DNA of 54,805 bases from Saccharofermentans sp. (GCA_024682215.1 JAIKZM010000213.1:1-54805); one strand, 5' to 3'; shown: positions 18,101 to 26,687, counted from the stretch's first letter. A program made the numbers and translations. The notes: a model not told the origin generated them from the letters alone.

Positions 18101-19021
18101 TTATAAGCGTATGATCCTTATCTTGTCCTCAAAACCTGCGATCGAACCTGCAGAAGGTGCCTGGGTTCCGTCAGTAAGAGCAGCCGCCGTACCGCACGCG
18201 CATGCAATCTTCATAGTGTCTTCAGGTGAAAGGTTGTTTGCGATACCATATGCAAGGCCTGCTGTCATTGCATCTCCGCATCCTGTCGTGCACTTGACGT
18301 CAACCTTCATGCCTTCAGCAAACATCCTGACACCTCTCCTGTCGCAATAAACAGCGCCCTTTTCTCCAAGAGACACCATCGCGATCGATGTTCCTACGGT
18401 AAGTATCCTTGAGCAGACTTTTACGGCAGATTCAACGTCTTCATTTATCCCGACCTCAGAGGCGTTGGGCTTGACTGCGAAAGGAATGGATCTCAAGCCG
18501 TTTTCAAGAGCTTCGCCCGAAGCATCGAGAATGACTCTGATGCCTCTGTGCGAGATCTCCCTTATTATCGTTCTGTAGATATCGGTAGGTGCAGAAGGCG
18601 GTATCTTTCCCGATATGACAACAACATCCTGCGGAGTCGCCATCTCAAGAAGCCTCTTCCTTATCGCGGCACTTGCCTGAAAGTCAAATGCGGGGCCTTC
18701 TTCGTTGATCTCGGTCGTATATCCTTCAGAATCCGTGATCTTGAGGTTTGTACGGGTATTTCCGGTACCGATCTCTGCACATACGCACTGGATGTCAGCT
18801 TCAACGAGCATATCGTACAGCACCTTTCCTGCAGAGCCTCCGGAAAGGAAGCATGCGCAGGTAGGCTCACCGAGATTTCTCAATGTCTTGGAAACATTGA
18901 TACCCTTTCCGCCCGGATCTCTTCTGATTCTGTTGATACGGTTAAGTCCGCCCCTTGCGAAAGGAACGGAAATATGAGCACTGGCGTCAATAGCGGGATT
19001 AAGAGTAAGCGTGTATATCAT
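18101..19021 (-). CDS. fruK: 1-phosphofructokinase-family hexose kinase (PfkB superfamily)
   Basis: 306 residues from the ATG at 19021. Opening IYTLTLNPAIDASA, substrate loop DPGGKGINVSKTL and the C-terminal anion-hole/catalytic motif TTGCGDAMTAGLAYG are typical of the FruK/LacC branch. It phosphorylates fructose-1-phosphate or tagatose-6-phosphate; without an adjacent PTS the sugar is uncertain, and FruK is the default. The start is fixed by AGAGGTGG just upstream and by an ATGA overlap with the preceding PAP2 gene. Confidence 0.85.
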   Translation of the reverse strand: MIYTLTLNPAIDASAHISVPFARGGLNRINRIRRDPGGKGINVSKTLRNLGEPTCACFLSGGSAGKVLYDMLVEADIQCVCAEIGTGNTRTNLKITDSEGYTTEINEEGPAFDFQASAAIRKRLLEMATPQDVVVISGKIPPSAPTDIYRTIIREISHRGIRVILDASGEALENGLRSIPFAVKPNASEVGINEDVESAVKVCSRILTVGTSIAMVSLGEKGAVYCDRRGVRMFAEGMKVDVKCTTGCGDAMTAGLAYGIANNLSPEDTMKIACACGTAAALTDGTQAPSAGSIAGFEDKIRIIRL

Positions 19022-19491
19022 GTTCCACCTCTTAAAAACAAATAACAAACTGAAGCTACGATAAGGCCAAGCATACAGCCCGCAATGACCTGAAGAGGAG
19101 TATGCCCGAGGAGTTCCTTGAGTTTCTCGTCATTGGGCAGATCCGTTCCGGTTACCTTCTCAAAAGTTTCAGCCATAACATTGAGCAAAGCCGCCTGTTT
19201 TCCTGCCTGAAGCCTGACATTCATCGCATCATGCATGACGATAATCGCAAGTATGAATGCAACTGCGAAAACCGGTGACGAGAAACCTTCAAAGAGTCCG
19301 CACGCGAGTGCGACAGAAGAAACGGTAGCGGAATGTCCGCTCGGCATACCTCCGTCTCCCCACATCCGTTCTATGCTGAACTTGCCCGTGATTATTACGT
19401 TATTTATGGTCTTAAATATCTGTGCTATAAACCAGGACAGGACACCTACCCACAATATCCTGTTGCCTAATATCTGTCTTAAGATCTCCAT
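19018..19491 (-). CDS. Divergent PAP2-family membrane protein (DUF212, YuiD-like)
   Basis: 157 residues with four to five membrane helices. The conserved MPSGHSA motif and the downstream HDAMNVRLQAGKQA are diagnostic of the divergent PAP2 group, distantly related to lipid phosphate phosphatases. The active-site His in SGHSA is kept. Substrate is unknown, perhaps a polyprenyl or phosphatidyl phosphate. Its stop overlaps the start of the sugar kinase by four bases. Confidence 0.85.
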   Translation of the reverse strand: MEILRQILGNRILWVGVLSWFIAQIFKTINNVIITGKFSIERMWGDGGMPSGHSATVSSVALACGLFEGFSSPVFAVAFILAIIVMHDAMNVRLQAGKQAALLNVMAETFEKVTGTDLPNDEKLKELLGHTPLQVIAGCMLGLIVASVCYLFLRGGT

Positions 19492-19549
19492 GAATCCCTC
19501 CTGCTTATCCGTAAACTATTTTACGACATGAAACAGGTGAAATACAATA

Positions 19550-19647
19550 AAAAAGGACCGCGGTATTTTCCGCGGTCCTTTCCAAACACAAACTCAAAAC
19601 CTATTTAGGACTACCTTGATGGTTTTATACTACAGAAACATCAAGGC
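19550..19647 (-). ncRNA. Candidate small RNA downstream of obgE
   Basis: A promoter-like pair sits on the minus strand right after the obgE stop: TTTACA (19675-19680), 18 bases, TATGGT (19651-19656), predicting a start near 19645. The transcript would open with a stem of CCTTGATG against CATCAAGG (19614-19621 with 19639-19646, 17-base loop) and end in the strong terminator at 19552-19581, about 100 nt in all. There is no convincing ORF. It may instead be only the 3' end of the obgE message. I do not recognise it as a known family. Confidence 0.4.
19552..19581 (-). terminator. Rho-independent terminator
   Basis: Twelve-base stem AAAGGACCGCGG / CCGCGGTCCTTT with a six-base loop; on the minus strand it continues into TTTTTTATT. 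It ends the rplU-prp-rpmA-obgE unit and/or the candidate small RNA. Confidence 0.9.
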
Positions 19648-19694
19648 GTGACCATAGCAGAAATTTTAACAATTTGTAAATAAGTCACCCGAAT

Positions 19695-20969
19695 TTAGTC
19701 ATAGTAGTCAAATTCCAGATCTTCAATCCTGACCGTATCGCCCTCTTTAACGCCTAATTTACGCAGTTCTTCAAATACTCCGGCGCCTTCGAGCGTTCTC
19801 TGGAAGAAGTTCGTGGATTCTGTATCTTCAAAGTTTGTCGAATTGAAGATCTTCTTTATCCATGCTCCCTTAACAACATAAACCTTTCCTTCGATCTCGA
19901 TATCGAACTTCTTGGCTTCCTCAAACTTGTAAGTCTTCTCATCAGATCTGATGATGTCGTGAAGCACCGTGGGAGGAAGTTTTGAAACCATCTCCGTGAT
20001 CTTATCGGTAAGTTCCTTAAGTCCGATGCGGCCGGCAGCGGAAATGACATACACATCCTCATAGCCGAGCTTCTTTACTTCACTGACGAATTTCTCCACG
20101 GCTTCAGGATCAGCTGCATCGCATTTGTTTGCAACGACTATCTGAGGTCTTGATGCAAGCTCGCTGCTGAACTCCTTGAGCTCATGGTTAATGGCATTGA
20201 AATCATCGATGGGCTCCCTTCCCTCACTACCTGACACATCAACTACGTGAACAAGAAGTCTCGTACGCTCGATATGCCTTAGGAAATCATGTCCAAGACC
20301 AGCACCCTGATGAGCGTCCTCGATGATTCCCGGAATATCCGCGATAACATATGAGAAATCATCGTTTGTTACTACTCCCAATACAGGTTCGAGAGTGGTA
20401 AACGGATAGTCGGCGATCTTGGGTTTTGCTCTGGTGATCACGGACAGGAGTGTGGATTTGCCTGCATTAGGGAATCCTACGAGACCGCAGTCAGCGATGA
20501 GTTTTAACTCCACATAGAGATTAACTTCCTCACCGGGAGTTCCCGGTGTTGCAAACTGAGGAGCCTGACGGATGGAATTTGCATAATGCATGTTGCCGAG
20601 GCCGCCCTTGCCGCCATGAGCGACAACAACCTTCTGGCCGTCTTCCGTAAAGTCCGCAATGACCTCGCCAGTATCGGCGTTCTTTATCACGGTACCGACA
20701 GGAACGCCGATCTCAAGATCTTCACCGCATCTTCCGTACATCTTGCGGTTACCGCCCTTTACACCGTTCTCAGCAACGAACTTGTGCTTAAAGCGGAAAT
20801 TCTGAAGGCTCGTAAGATTCTTGGCGGCAACGAAAACAACATTTCCGCCGTTTCCGCCGTCACCGCCATCCGGTCCGCCGTTAGTGATGTACTTCTCGGT
20901 ATGGAAACTGAGGGCTCCGGCTCCGCCGTCTCCCGCCTTCACATATATTTTTGCGTGATCGATAAACAT
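19695..20969 (-). CDS. obgE: Obg-family ribosome-assembly GTPase
   Basis: 424 residues from the ATG at 20969, chosen because MFIDHAKIYVKAGDGG is the universal Obg start and AAGG lies eight bases upstream. Glycine-rich Obg fold (1-160), GTPase domain with P-loop GFPNAGKST, switch DIPGIIE, NKCD and SAAGR motifs, and the C-terminal OCT domain typical of Gram-positives. Acts in 50S maturation and stress response. It is separated from rpmA by an intercistronic hairpin terminator, so its level may be set below that of L27. Confidence 0.97.
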   Translation of the reverse strand: MFIDHAKIYVKAGDGGAGALSFHTEKYITNGGPDGGDGGNGGNVVFVAAKNLTSLQNFRFKHKFVAENGVKGGNRKMYGRCGEDLEIGVPVGTVIKNADTGEVIADFTEDGQKVVVAHGGKGGLGNMHYANSIRQAPQFATPGTPGEEVNLYVELKLIADCGLVGFPNAGKSTLLSVITRAKPKIADYPFTTLEPVLGVVTNDDFSYVIADIPGIIEDAHQGAGLGHDFLRHIERTRLLVHVVDVSGSEGREPIDDFNAINHELKEFSSELASRPQIVVANKCDAADPEAVEKFVSEVKKLGYEDVYVISAAGRIGLKELTDKITEMVSKLPPTVLHDIIRSDEKTYKFEEAKKFDIEIEGKVYVVKGAWIKKIFNSTNFEDTESTNFFQRTLEGAGVFEELRKLGVKEGDTVRIEDLEFDYYD

Positions 20970-20981
20970 TTCTGATACCTT

Positions 20982-21019
20982 AAAAAAGAGAGCAGCCGTC
21001 ACATAATGACAGACTGCTC
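20982..21019 (-). terminator. Intercistronic terminator/attenuator between rpmA and obgE
   Basis: On the minus strand GAGCAG pairs with CTGCTC (21014-21019 with 20990-20995), with an inner GTCA/TGAC pairing, then CTCTTTTTT. The U-tract ends just before the AAGG ribosome binding site of obgE. It likely allows partial read-through and lowers obgE relative to the ribosomal protein genes. Confidence 0.75.
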
Positions 21020-21052
21020 TTCGTAAATCGCTTAATAATCCTTAGCCTTAGA

Positions 21053-21334
21053 TCAAGCTACGGGATAAACGCTTACCTGCTTCTTGTCCTTGCCCTTGCG
21101 CTCATACTTGACGGTGCCGTCGATAAGAGCGAAGAGTGTATCGTCAGAACCGATGCCGACATTTGTGCCGGGATGGATCTTTGTTCCGCGCTGTCTGACA
21201 AGAATATTACCGGCTAAAACGGTCTGTCCGTCGCCTTTCTTCGCACCTAATCTCTTGGACTGGGACTCACGGCCGTTCTTGGTGGAACCCATTCCCTTCT
21301 TATGAGCGAAGAGCTGTAAATTCATTCTGATCAT
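21053..21334 (-). CDS. rpmA: 50S ribosomal protein L27 with cleavable N-terminus
   Basis: 93 residues. The N-terminus [14 protein letters not shown] contains the Firmicutes extension ending LQLF before AHKKG, the site cut by the protease Prp to expose the L27 tail that reaches the peptidyl-transferase centre. The core [15 protein letters not shown] and [15 protein letters not shown] is canonical. GGAGG lies seven bases before the ATG at 21334, preferring it to the internal ATG at 21325. The matching protease gene is immediately upstream. Confidence 0.97.
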   Translation of the reverse strand: MIRMNLQLFAHKKGMGSTKNGRESQSKRLGAKKGDGQTVLAGNILVRQRGTKIHPGTNVGIGSDDTLFALIDGTVKYERKGKDKKQVSVYPVA

Positions 21335-21336
21335 GT

Positions 21337-21711
21337 TTACACCTCCGGTGTCTTCTTATTGTTGATTTGTAAGTACTTTTTGCCTTTACCGTTGTATTCG
21401 GCCGCTATCGATATGATACCGAGCTCTGCCATCCTCAAGATGACCTGCGCCCTGTCGCGGACATCAGCTTCGCCTTTATCGGGAACCGTTATGTTGAGAT
21501 CAACATCCTCGGTGCCTTCGCCTTTGATAACGAGAAATTCTTCGTTGTCATATCCGCAAATGTCTTCTAAAGCATTGGCGGCTGCGTAGCATAAGCTTGA
21601 TACTCCCGCACAGATGATATCACTTCCAGCTTCTGCGTATCCTGAATGACCGCTTACACGTAAACTGCGTATGCTGCCCTTCTGATCACGCTCTATCGCG
21701 GCGGTAATCAT
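21337..21711 (-). CDS. prp: Ribosomal-processing cysteine protease Prp
   Basis: 124 residues, DUF464 fold. Catalytic dyad His22 ([11 protein letters not shown]) and Cys34 (IICAGVSSL) are both present. Prp removes the N-terminal extension of L27 and is essential in Staphylococcus. The order rplU-prp-rpmA with gaps of 8 and 2 bases is the classic arrangement and couples enzyme to substrate. Confidence 0.96.
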   Translation of the reverse strand: MITAAIERDQKGSIRSLRVSGHSGYAEAGSDIICAGVSSLCYAAANALEDICGYDNEEFLVIKGEGTEDVDLNITVPDKGEADVRDRAQVILRMAELGIISIAAEYNGKGKKYLQINNKKTPEV

Positions 21712-21719
21712 AACGGAAC

Positions 21720-22022
21720 TCAGGCGTTGATAGCCGAAACCTTAACGCGGGTATAGGGCTGTCTGTGTCCGTTCTTACGACGGTAACCCTTCTTAGCCTT
21801 GTACTTGGAAACGATTACTTTCTTGTTCTTACCCTGCTTTACGATCTCACCGGTAACTGTAGCCTTGAGATCACCGGCCTGAATGCCGTTGTCATCAGCA
21901 ATAGCAAGTACTTCATCGAAAGTAACCTGAGTTCCCTCCTCGCCTTCGAGCTTCTCTACGAAGATCTCGTCGCCGACAGAAACCTTGTACTGCTTTCCGC
22001 CTGTCTTAATTACTGCGTACAT
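21720..22022 (-). CDS. rplU: 50S ribosomal protein L21
   Basis: 100 residues, full length. [20 protein letters not shown] at the N-terminus and the [20 protein letters not shown]-terminal RNA-binding segment are unmistakable. Binds 23S rRNA near L20. AGGAGGAAT lies upstream of the ATG. It heads the rplU-prp-rpmA-obgE operon. Confidence 0.98.
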   Translation of the reverse strand: MYAVIKTGGKQYKVSVGDEIFVEKLEGEEGTQVTFDEVLAIADDNGIQAGDLKATVTGEIVKQGKNKKVIVSKYKAKKGYRRKNGHRQPYTRVKVSAINA

Positions 22023-22132
22023 GTTTATTCCTCCTGTTCTTCCAGTCTCGCTGCTTAAACCAAGGCAACGCCCGAATTTATTAGCTTTACGCCTAATTCA
22101 AAGCGTGTTTAAGAGCCCGTTGCATGCGGTCA
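22023..22132 (-). promoter_or_regulatory. rplU 5' leader, possible L21 leader element
   Basis: From the predicted start near 22132 to the rplU ATG there is about 110 nt of untranslated RNA, long for this genome. Low-GC Gram-positives often carry a structured L21 leader here for autoregulation. I can see short complementary segments but have not verified the Rfam fold, so this rests on position and length. Confidence 0.4.
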
Positions 22133-22139
22133 CCCGCGT

Positions 22140-22169
22140 ATAATAACACCTATGGAGTCTGAAAGTCAA
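22140..22169 (-). promoter_or_regulatory. Predicted rplU operon promoter
   Basis: Minus strand TTGACT (22164-22169), 18 bases, TATTAT (22140-22145). A near-consensus sigma-A promoter lying in the gap after the membrane-protein gene, right for a strong ribosomal-protein operon. Confidence 0.65.
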
Positions 22170-22181
22170 TAATTAATTGCA

Positions 22182-23744
22182 TTAAAGAGCAATATACACG
22201 AGAATTCCCATCAATATCCCGTATACAACTCCCGCAAACTCGAAAAAGTCCGAGAAGCGCTTAATTGTCACCGCGGCAAAATAAGGTATCATTCCACATA
22301 TGACAGCCATAGAAGCATAGCATATATTGGCACTGTTTACACGCATTATCGAAATGACGAGCAGTGCCGCGGGCGGGATCAACGTTTCCAGGAAATATGC
22401 CGGGTTTCCGAAATACGAAGCCGGTCCCTCCCCTGCAAACCTGGATTTCCTGTCCGCCCTGGCCAGCGCAAACGCAGAAAGGCTCGATATGACAAATACG
22501 ATAAGCGATGCCGCAAGCTTAACATTTCCACGGTCGAATCCCGATATGTCGGTAAACGCAAATACAAGAGCCGATACATATGCGATCTCACAAAGCCCCA
22601 TCACCAACGGAACGAGGACCATATTTCCCTGAAGCTTGTCACGCTTGTAAGCGATCTTGCGTGAAAGGAGGAACGGTACGCGCATCAGCGCCATGGCCGC
22701 AACAAGAGCAGCAGGAGCCATTACCACCGCATATTTCACGTATCCTGCCAGAGAAGGAATGAACGTCATTACACATATGGTAAGTCCGATCCACGCCGAA
22801 AGACCGAAAAAGATGATCGTTCCAAGACTGTCCCTTCCTTTGAGTTCCTTAGAGCCCTTGTCCGAATCCCTGACAGATATAAGAAATACAAAAAGAGACA
22901 AAAAGCACAAAGCCGCAAAAGCCGTAAACGGAGCCAATGTAAACCATGCCGTCAGTCTGAATGTCGAGATGCCGCTGCCGTAAGTAATGCCCAGGTATCT
23001 CGCCAGTTCGTTTTCGAAAAGAGGAGAATATCGAAGGACATGTTCCTCTAGTGAAAGCGAAGAGACCGACATGTATCTGCTCTGGTCAGGCGTAATGTAT
23101 ACTTTGCTCTTGAAGACGGTTCCGCTTACCGCAGGTACGCCGTACAAGGTATCAGCACCGGACAGTTTCTCGTAAAGCATCGAGAGACCGCCCTCCCCGG
23201 CATTATCACCGTATTTATCCTCACTGCCGAAGATCGCAACGGGGGTCTTGGGGAAATAACGCCCGTAGCCTTCAAGTGCCGCGTTGCCCGGATATTCCGG
23301 ATTGATCAGACAGTAGCCGATAACGTCAGCATTGCCTGATCTTGCAACGTTATCCATCACCTTGAACGCATCTTTGCCGAATGCCGCAACAACGATCTTT
23401 CTGCCGCTGTACTGACCGGGTATCTCATAGTTATCTGACCCTGTTTCCTCATGCTTCTCCTTTATATCGATAACGTCGTAATCGAAATCCGCAGACAGAA
23501 GCGCATTGTTCATGGAAACATAAGGAAAGAACCGTTTATCACAAAAGAAAAGAACTATCTTTTCCTTTTCTCCGGCACCGGAATATGCAAGATTATAAAG
23601 GCCGAACAACGCCAGACTCATTACCAGAGACAAAGCGGCTGCTATCCACGCTTTGGCGGAAACCTTTCTGACTCTGGTCGTTCTGTTAAGCTCAGGAGCC
23701 CTTCCGGTAAACTCCTCCTGAGGCGTGACGGTCCTTTTCTTCAT
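22182..23744 (-). CDS. Polytopic membrane protein of unknown function, murC-linked
   Basis: 520 residues, family not recognised. After a cytoplasmic N-terminus (1-30) comes one helix (about 31-50), then a soluble extracytoplasmic domain (about 55-255) with alternating beta/alpha segments (KIVLFFCDKRFFPYVS, GRKIVVAAFGKDAFKV, TPVAIFGSEDKYGD), reminiscent of a sugar-binding or flavodoxin-like fold. Then seven or eight more helices to the C-terminus. Starts six bases after the murC stop with GAAGGG upstream, so it is co-transcribed with murC; a cell-wall role is an inference only. Confidence 0.6.
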   Translation of the reverse strand: MKKRTVTPQEEFTGRAPELNRTTRVRKVSAKAWIAAALSLVMSLALFGLYNLAYSGAGEKEKIVLFFCDKRFFPYVSMNNALLSADFDYDVIDIKEKHEETGSDNYEIPGQYSGRKIVVAAFGKDAFKVMDNVARSGNADVIGYCLINPEYPGNAALEGYGRYFPKTPVAIFGSEDKYGDNAGEGGLSMLYEKLSGADTLYGVPAVSGTVFKSKVYITPDQSRYMSVSSLSLEEHVLRYSPLFENELARYLGITYGSGISTFRLTAWFTLAPFTAFAALCFLSLFVFLISVRDSDKGSKELKGRDSLGTIIFFGLSAWIGLTICVMTFIPSLAGYVKYAVVMAPAALVAAMALMRVPFLLSRKIAYKRDKLQGNMVLVPLVMGLCEIAYVSALVFAFTDISGFDRGNVKLAASLIVFVISSLSAFALARADRKSRFAGEGPASYFGNPAYFLETLIPPAALLVISIMRVNSANICYASMAVICGMIPYFAAVTIKRFSDFFEFAGVVYGILMGILVYIAL

Positions 23745-23750
23745 GCAAGA

Positions 23751-25211
23751 TCAACCCTTCGGGCAAAGCGTATCGCCGAGCGTTCTTATATCTTCAGGTC
23801 CTAAGATCAGGATTATGTCACCGGGCTCGATAAGCTCGTCTATCCTTTTCCTGAGTTCTTCCCTGTCCTCATAAAACTCTGAATCACCGCCGCGCTTATT
23901 GATCTCATCAGAAATATCCTTGGAAGAGATATCATGCATATTGATCTCACGGTCGGAGAAGATCTCGGCAAAGAGTACTTTTCTGCAAGGCAGAAGGCTC
24001 GTTACATAATCCTCGAAGAGCTTCTTTGTCCTGTCGTATGTCAGAGGCTGGAACACAACGAGGATGTTGTTGTGAGGCATGTTTGAAGCTGCTTCGATAG
24101 TGGCTCTTGCCGCTGTCGGATGATGCGCATAATCAACTACGACATCGCATCCTTTGTACTTTCCCTTTACCGTATATCTTCCATCGGCACCTCCGAAGCC
24201 GTTCAGCGCGGCAATAATGCTTTCCGGTGAAGCGCCGTTGAGGTAAGCGGCTGCCGCAGCATTAAGCGAATTCGAGATGTTATGCGTTCCGGGAATGCGC
24301 AGATGCACTTTACCGAAAGAAACGCCATCGTGAATGATCTCGAATGACGGAAGTCCCTGTTCGAAAGAAATGTCTTTTGCATAGAAATCAGCAACCTTGC
24401 CTGAGACTTCGCAAGGAGCATCATCGGTGGAACATGTCACGACATTCGGGAAAGTTCTGCCTGACGAGGCAAATGCTTTACGCGCTTCTTCTACCGATGA
24501 GGCAATGTGCCTGTCATGTCCTGAAACCACAATGTTTCCGTCATCACTTACAAGGCACATGAATTTCGCGAAAACATCAATAACATCCTGAATGGTCGGA
24601 TAACAGTCAACATGATCGTGATCGATATTCGTGATAACTGCAGTCGTTGAAGAGAAATTCAGGAAAGACCTGTTGAATTCGCAGGCTTCTGATACAAGAA
24701 CGCCCCTGTCCGCAGAGCCTGTCCTTACAGTTCCCTTGAACAGATCGAGATCCGCGCCGAGATGCACGGTCGGATCCGCACCGGCCTCGATCATCATGAG
24801 CGAGATCATTGATGTGGTCGTAGTCTTTCCGTGTGTTCCGGAAACGTTGATCACGCGTTTATAAGTTCTCGTGAAAGCGCCGAGGAACTCAGCCCTGTCC
24901 AAAACCTGAAGCCCGAGTTCTGCAGCTCTGCTGACTTCTTCATTCTGAGGAAGGATGGCAGCTGTCTTAACAAGAACATCCGGCTTGAAATCATCTATGT
25001 TTCCGGCCACCTGCGTGCCGTAGACCTTAATGCCCTCTTTTGCGAGGATATCAGTTCTCTCACCGGGATGGTTATCGGAACCGCCAACAACGAATCCCGC
25101 AGCTTTCGCAAGCTTGGCCAGGCCGTTCATCGAAATACCGCCTATGCCGATAAAATAGATCCTTGCACCGTTTTGGAGATCATCGAGTTTAAATTTCTTG
25201 CTGTCTAACAT
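23751..25211 (-). CDS. murC: UDP-N-acetylmuramate-L-alanine ligase
   Basis: 486 residues. Rossmann UDP-binding start IGIGGISMNGLAKLA (21-35), ATP P-loop SGTHGKTTTT (124-133), and Mur ligase central and C-terminal domains (NISNSLNAAAAAYL, VVDYAHHPTA, VFQPLTYDRTK). Adds the first L-alanine to UDP-MurNAc in the cytosolic stage of peptidoglycan synthesis. It has its own promoter overlapping the ybaK end. Partner mur genes are not in the window. Confidence 0.97.
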   Translation of the reverse strand: MLDSKKFKLDDLQNGARIYFIGIGGISMNGLAKLAKAAGFVVGGSDNHPGERTDILAKEGIKVYGTQVAGNIDDFKPDVLVKTAAILPQNEEVSRAAELGLQVLDRAEFLGAFTRTYKRVINVSGTHGKTTTTSMISLMMIEAGADPTVHLGADLDLFKGTVRTGSADRGVLVSEACEFNRSFLNFSSTTAVITNIDHDHVDCYPTIQDVIDVFAKFMCLVSDDGNIVVSGHDRHIASSVEEARKAFASSGRTFPNVVTCSTDDAPCEVSGKVADFYAKDISFEQGLPSFEIIHDGVSFGKVHLRIPGTHNISNSLNAAAAAYLNGASPESIIAALNGFGGADGRYTVKGKYKGCDVVVDYAHHPTAARATIEAASNMPHNNILVVFQPLTYDRTKKLFEDYVTSLLPCRKVLFAEIFSDREINMHDISSKDISDEINKRGGDSEFYEDREELRKRIDELIEPGDIILILGPEDIRTLGDTLCPKG

Positions 25212-25245
25212 AATGAACCACTTTCCTCTATATATTTAGAAAGAC

Positions 25246-25275
25246 ATTATACTTCAATTCAGTCTCTGACGGCAA
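25246..25275 (-). promoter_or_regulatory. Predicted murC promoter
   Basis: TATAAT (25246-25251) lies just after the ybaK stop; the best -35 is TTGCCG (25270-25275) with an 18-base spacer, inside the last codons of ybaK. GAGGAAAG then precedes the murC ATG. Confidence 0.45.
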
Positions 25276-25744
25276 AGTCGCCGACTTTGGCTTCCGTGAA
25301 ACTGACCAGATCCACAGGCTTGAGCGTGATCTGCAGTCCCCTTTGTCCGCCGCTTACGCTCACGCTGTCAACAAGTTCTATCATCTCATCGATGAAAGTC
25401 CTGTATTTCTTTTTCATTCCGATCGGTGAACAGCCGCCCCTGATATACCCGGTAACGTTAAGAAGGTCTTTAACATGGATCATGTCGACACGCTTTTCGC
25501 CGGCAAGCTTTGCCGCCTTCTTAAGATCAATCTCGTCATCGACGCAGATGCAGAAGACAAGATATTCTCCCTTGTCGGAAACAGCGACCAGAGTCTTAAA
25601 AACTTCCTCATACGGGACGCCGAGGTACTCTGCCACATGATGACCGTCAAGGTCATTTTCGTCGTACTCGTATTCCTTATATTCATAATCGATGCCCGCC
25701 TTGTCGAGCATCCTCATTGCATTGGTCTTCTTAAAAGCCGGCAT
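25259..25744 (-). CDS. ybaK: Cys-tRNA(Pro) deacylase YbaK/EbsC
   Basis: 161 residues from the ATG at 25744, which follows AGAGG at nine bases; the longer in-frame reading runs back into the divergent gene and is not used. YbaK/ProX editing fold: KKTNAMRMLDKAGIDYEY start, FKTLVAVSDKG, Lys in KKAAKLAGEKRVDM, and RGGCSPIGMKKKY, the substrate loop with GxxSP. Hydrolyses Cys mis-attached to tRNA-Pro in trans of ProRS. Divergent from the VOC-domain gene. Confidence 0.93.
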   Translation of the reverse strand: MPAFKKTNAMRMLDKAGIDYEYKEYEYDENDLDGHHVAEYLGVPYEEVFKTLVAVSDKGEYLVFCICVDDEIDLKKAAKLAGEKRVDMIHVKDLLNVTGYIRGGCSPIGMKKKYRTFIDEMIELVDSVSVSGGQRGLQITLKPVDLVSFTEAKVGDFAVRD

Positions 25745-25760
25745 TATCTTTAACCTCTTA

Positions 25761-25812
25761 TTCTTCCAAAAACTATGTCTGATATAATAAGTCAAATTCA
25801 TTCTTTTGAAAA
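25761..25812. promoter_or_regulatory. Overlapping divergent promoters, ybaK / VOC gene
   Basis: Plus strand: TTCTTC (25761-25766), 16 bases, TATAAT (25783-25788). Minus strand: TTTTCA (25807-25812), 17 bases, TATTAT (25784-25789). The two -10 elements occupy the same bases, so the genes may compete for polymerase. Confidence 0.4.
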
Positions 25813-25832
25813 CATCAGGAGGCGTTCCCATA

Positions 25833-26687
25833 ATGCTTGAAAAGGAATATCCCGCACACGACATCAACGCGGTCTTTGACATGCTGCAGTCTACCATCGA
25901 GGCAGGAGGAACCGACGAAAAGGCTCAGGACGAGCTTTTATTCCTCAACCACCTCTTTGCTGCTCTTCCGCCGGAAGCCGTCGAATACGGAATGATGTTC
26001 CTTCACGGCGAGAAAAACCTTCCTGAATCAGTCAGCGAAATAGTTCCTTTGTTCATCCGTTTTGCAAGCCTTGCCGAATACTGCGAAAAGGTAGACAGAT
26101 TAAGGGCGATTCCTTCCAATATGACGACACATGAAATCCTTGACCGCAAAGCGCTGATGGATTCTCTTGAAGATCATGAAAAGGCATTCTGCAAGCCTCT
26201 TCTGGGTTACCAGTTCAACAGCAGAACGCAGGTCACCGCACCTGACTGCTCCGGTAAAAAAGATGAAGAGGAAGAAGGCAACGGCAGACTCCTTCTTATG
26301 AACAACCAGGCAGCCGTTTTCGTCTGCCCTGACCCTTATAAGACTTCCATTTTTTATGAGACAAAACTCGGATTCAAAGCCGCACATCTCGATGATGAAG
26401 CTATGCCGCATATCAGGCTTACACGTGACAACATCGCGGTCATCCTGGTCAAAGGAAGCGGCGATATAGCAAGGCCTCTGCGCAAGTTCGGCATCAAGTA
26501 CGACATGTATATCTACTGTTCGGAGCCTTACCTTCTGCAGAACGAGCTTACCGGATCAGACGTAAAGATCATCGAACAGCTTCCTGACGCTCACGAAGCA
26601 AAGCAGATGAAAGTCAACAGACAGTTTGTCTTCGAGGACTGTGACGGAAGGCATATCTGCGTATCGCAGAGCCTTGAAAAGCAATGA
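25833..26687 (+). CDS. Hypothetical protein with C-terminal VOC (glyoxalase-like) domain
   Basis: 284 residues from the ATG at 25833, ten bases after AGGAGG (25817-25822). The N-terminal 140 residues are helical and acidic and not recognised. After a charged linker (KKDEEEEGNG) comes a VOC-type beta-alpha module, AAVFVCPDPYKTSIFYETKLGFKA then MPHIRLTRDNIAVILV, as in glyoxalase and bleomycin-resistance proteins. Metal ligands cannot be placed with confidence, so enzymatic function is open. Single-gene unit, convergent with DUF951 with only six bases between stops. Confidence 0.7.
   Translation: MLEKEYPAHDINAVFDMLQSTIEAGGTDEKAQDELLFLNHLFAALPPEAVEYGMMFLHGEKNLPESVSEIVPLFIRFASLAEYCEKVDRLRAIPSNMTTHEILDRKALMDSLEDHEKAFCKPLLGYQFNSRTQVTAPDCSGKKDEEEEGNGRLLLMNNQAAVFVCPDPYKTSIFYETKLGFKAAHLDDEAMPHIRLTRDNIAVILVKGSGDIARPLRKFGIKYDMYIYCSEPYLLQNELTGSDVKIIEQLPDAHEAKQMKVNRQFVFEDCDGRHICVSQSLEKQ

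Noticed and set aside
25745..25897. Longer N-terminus for ybaK
   Set aside because: The extra codons run through the divergent promoter and into the start of the opposite gene; MPAFKKTNAM has a ribosome binding site and is the family start.
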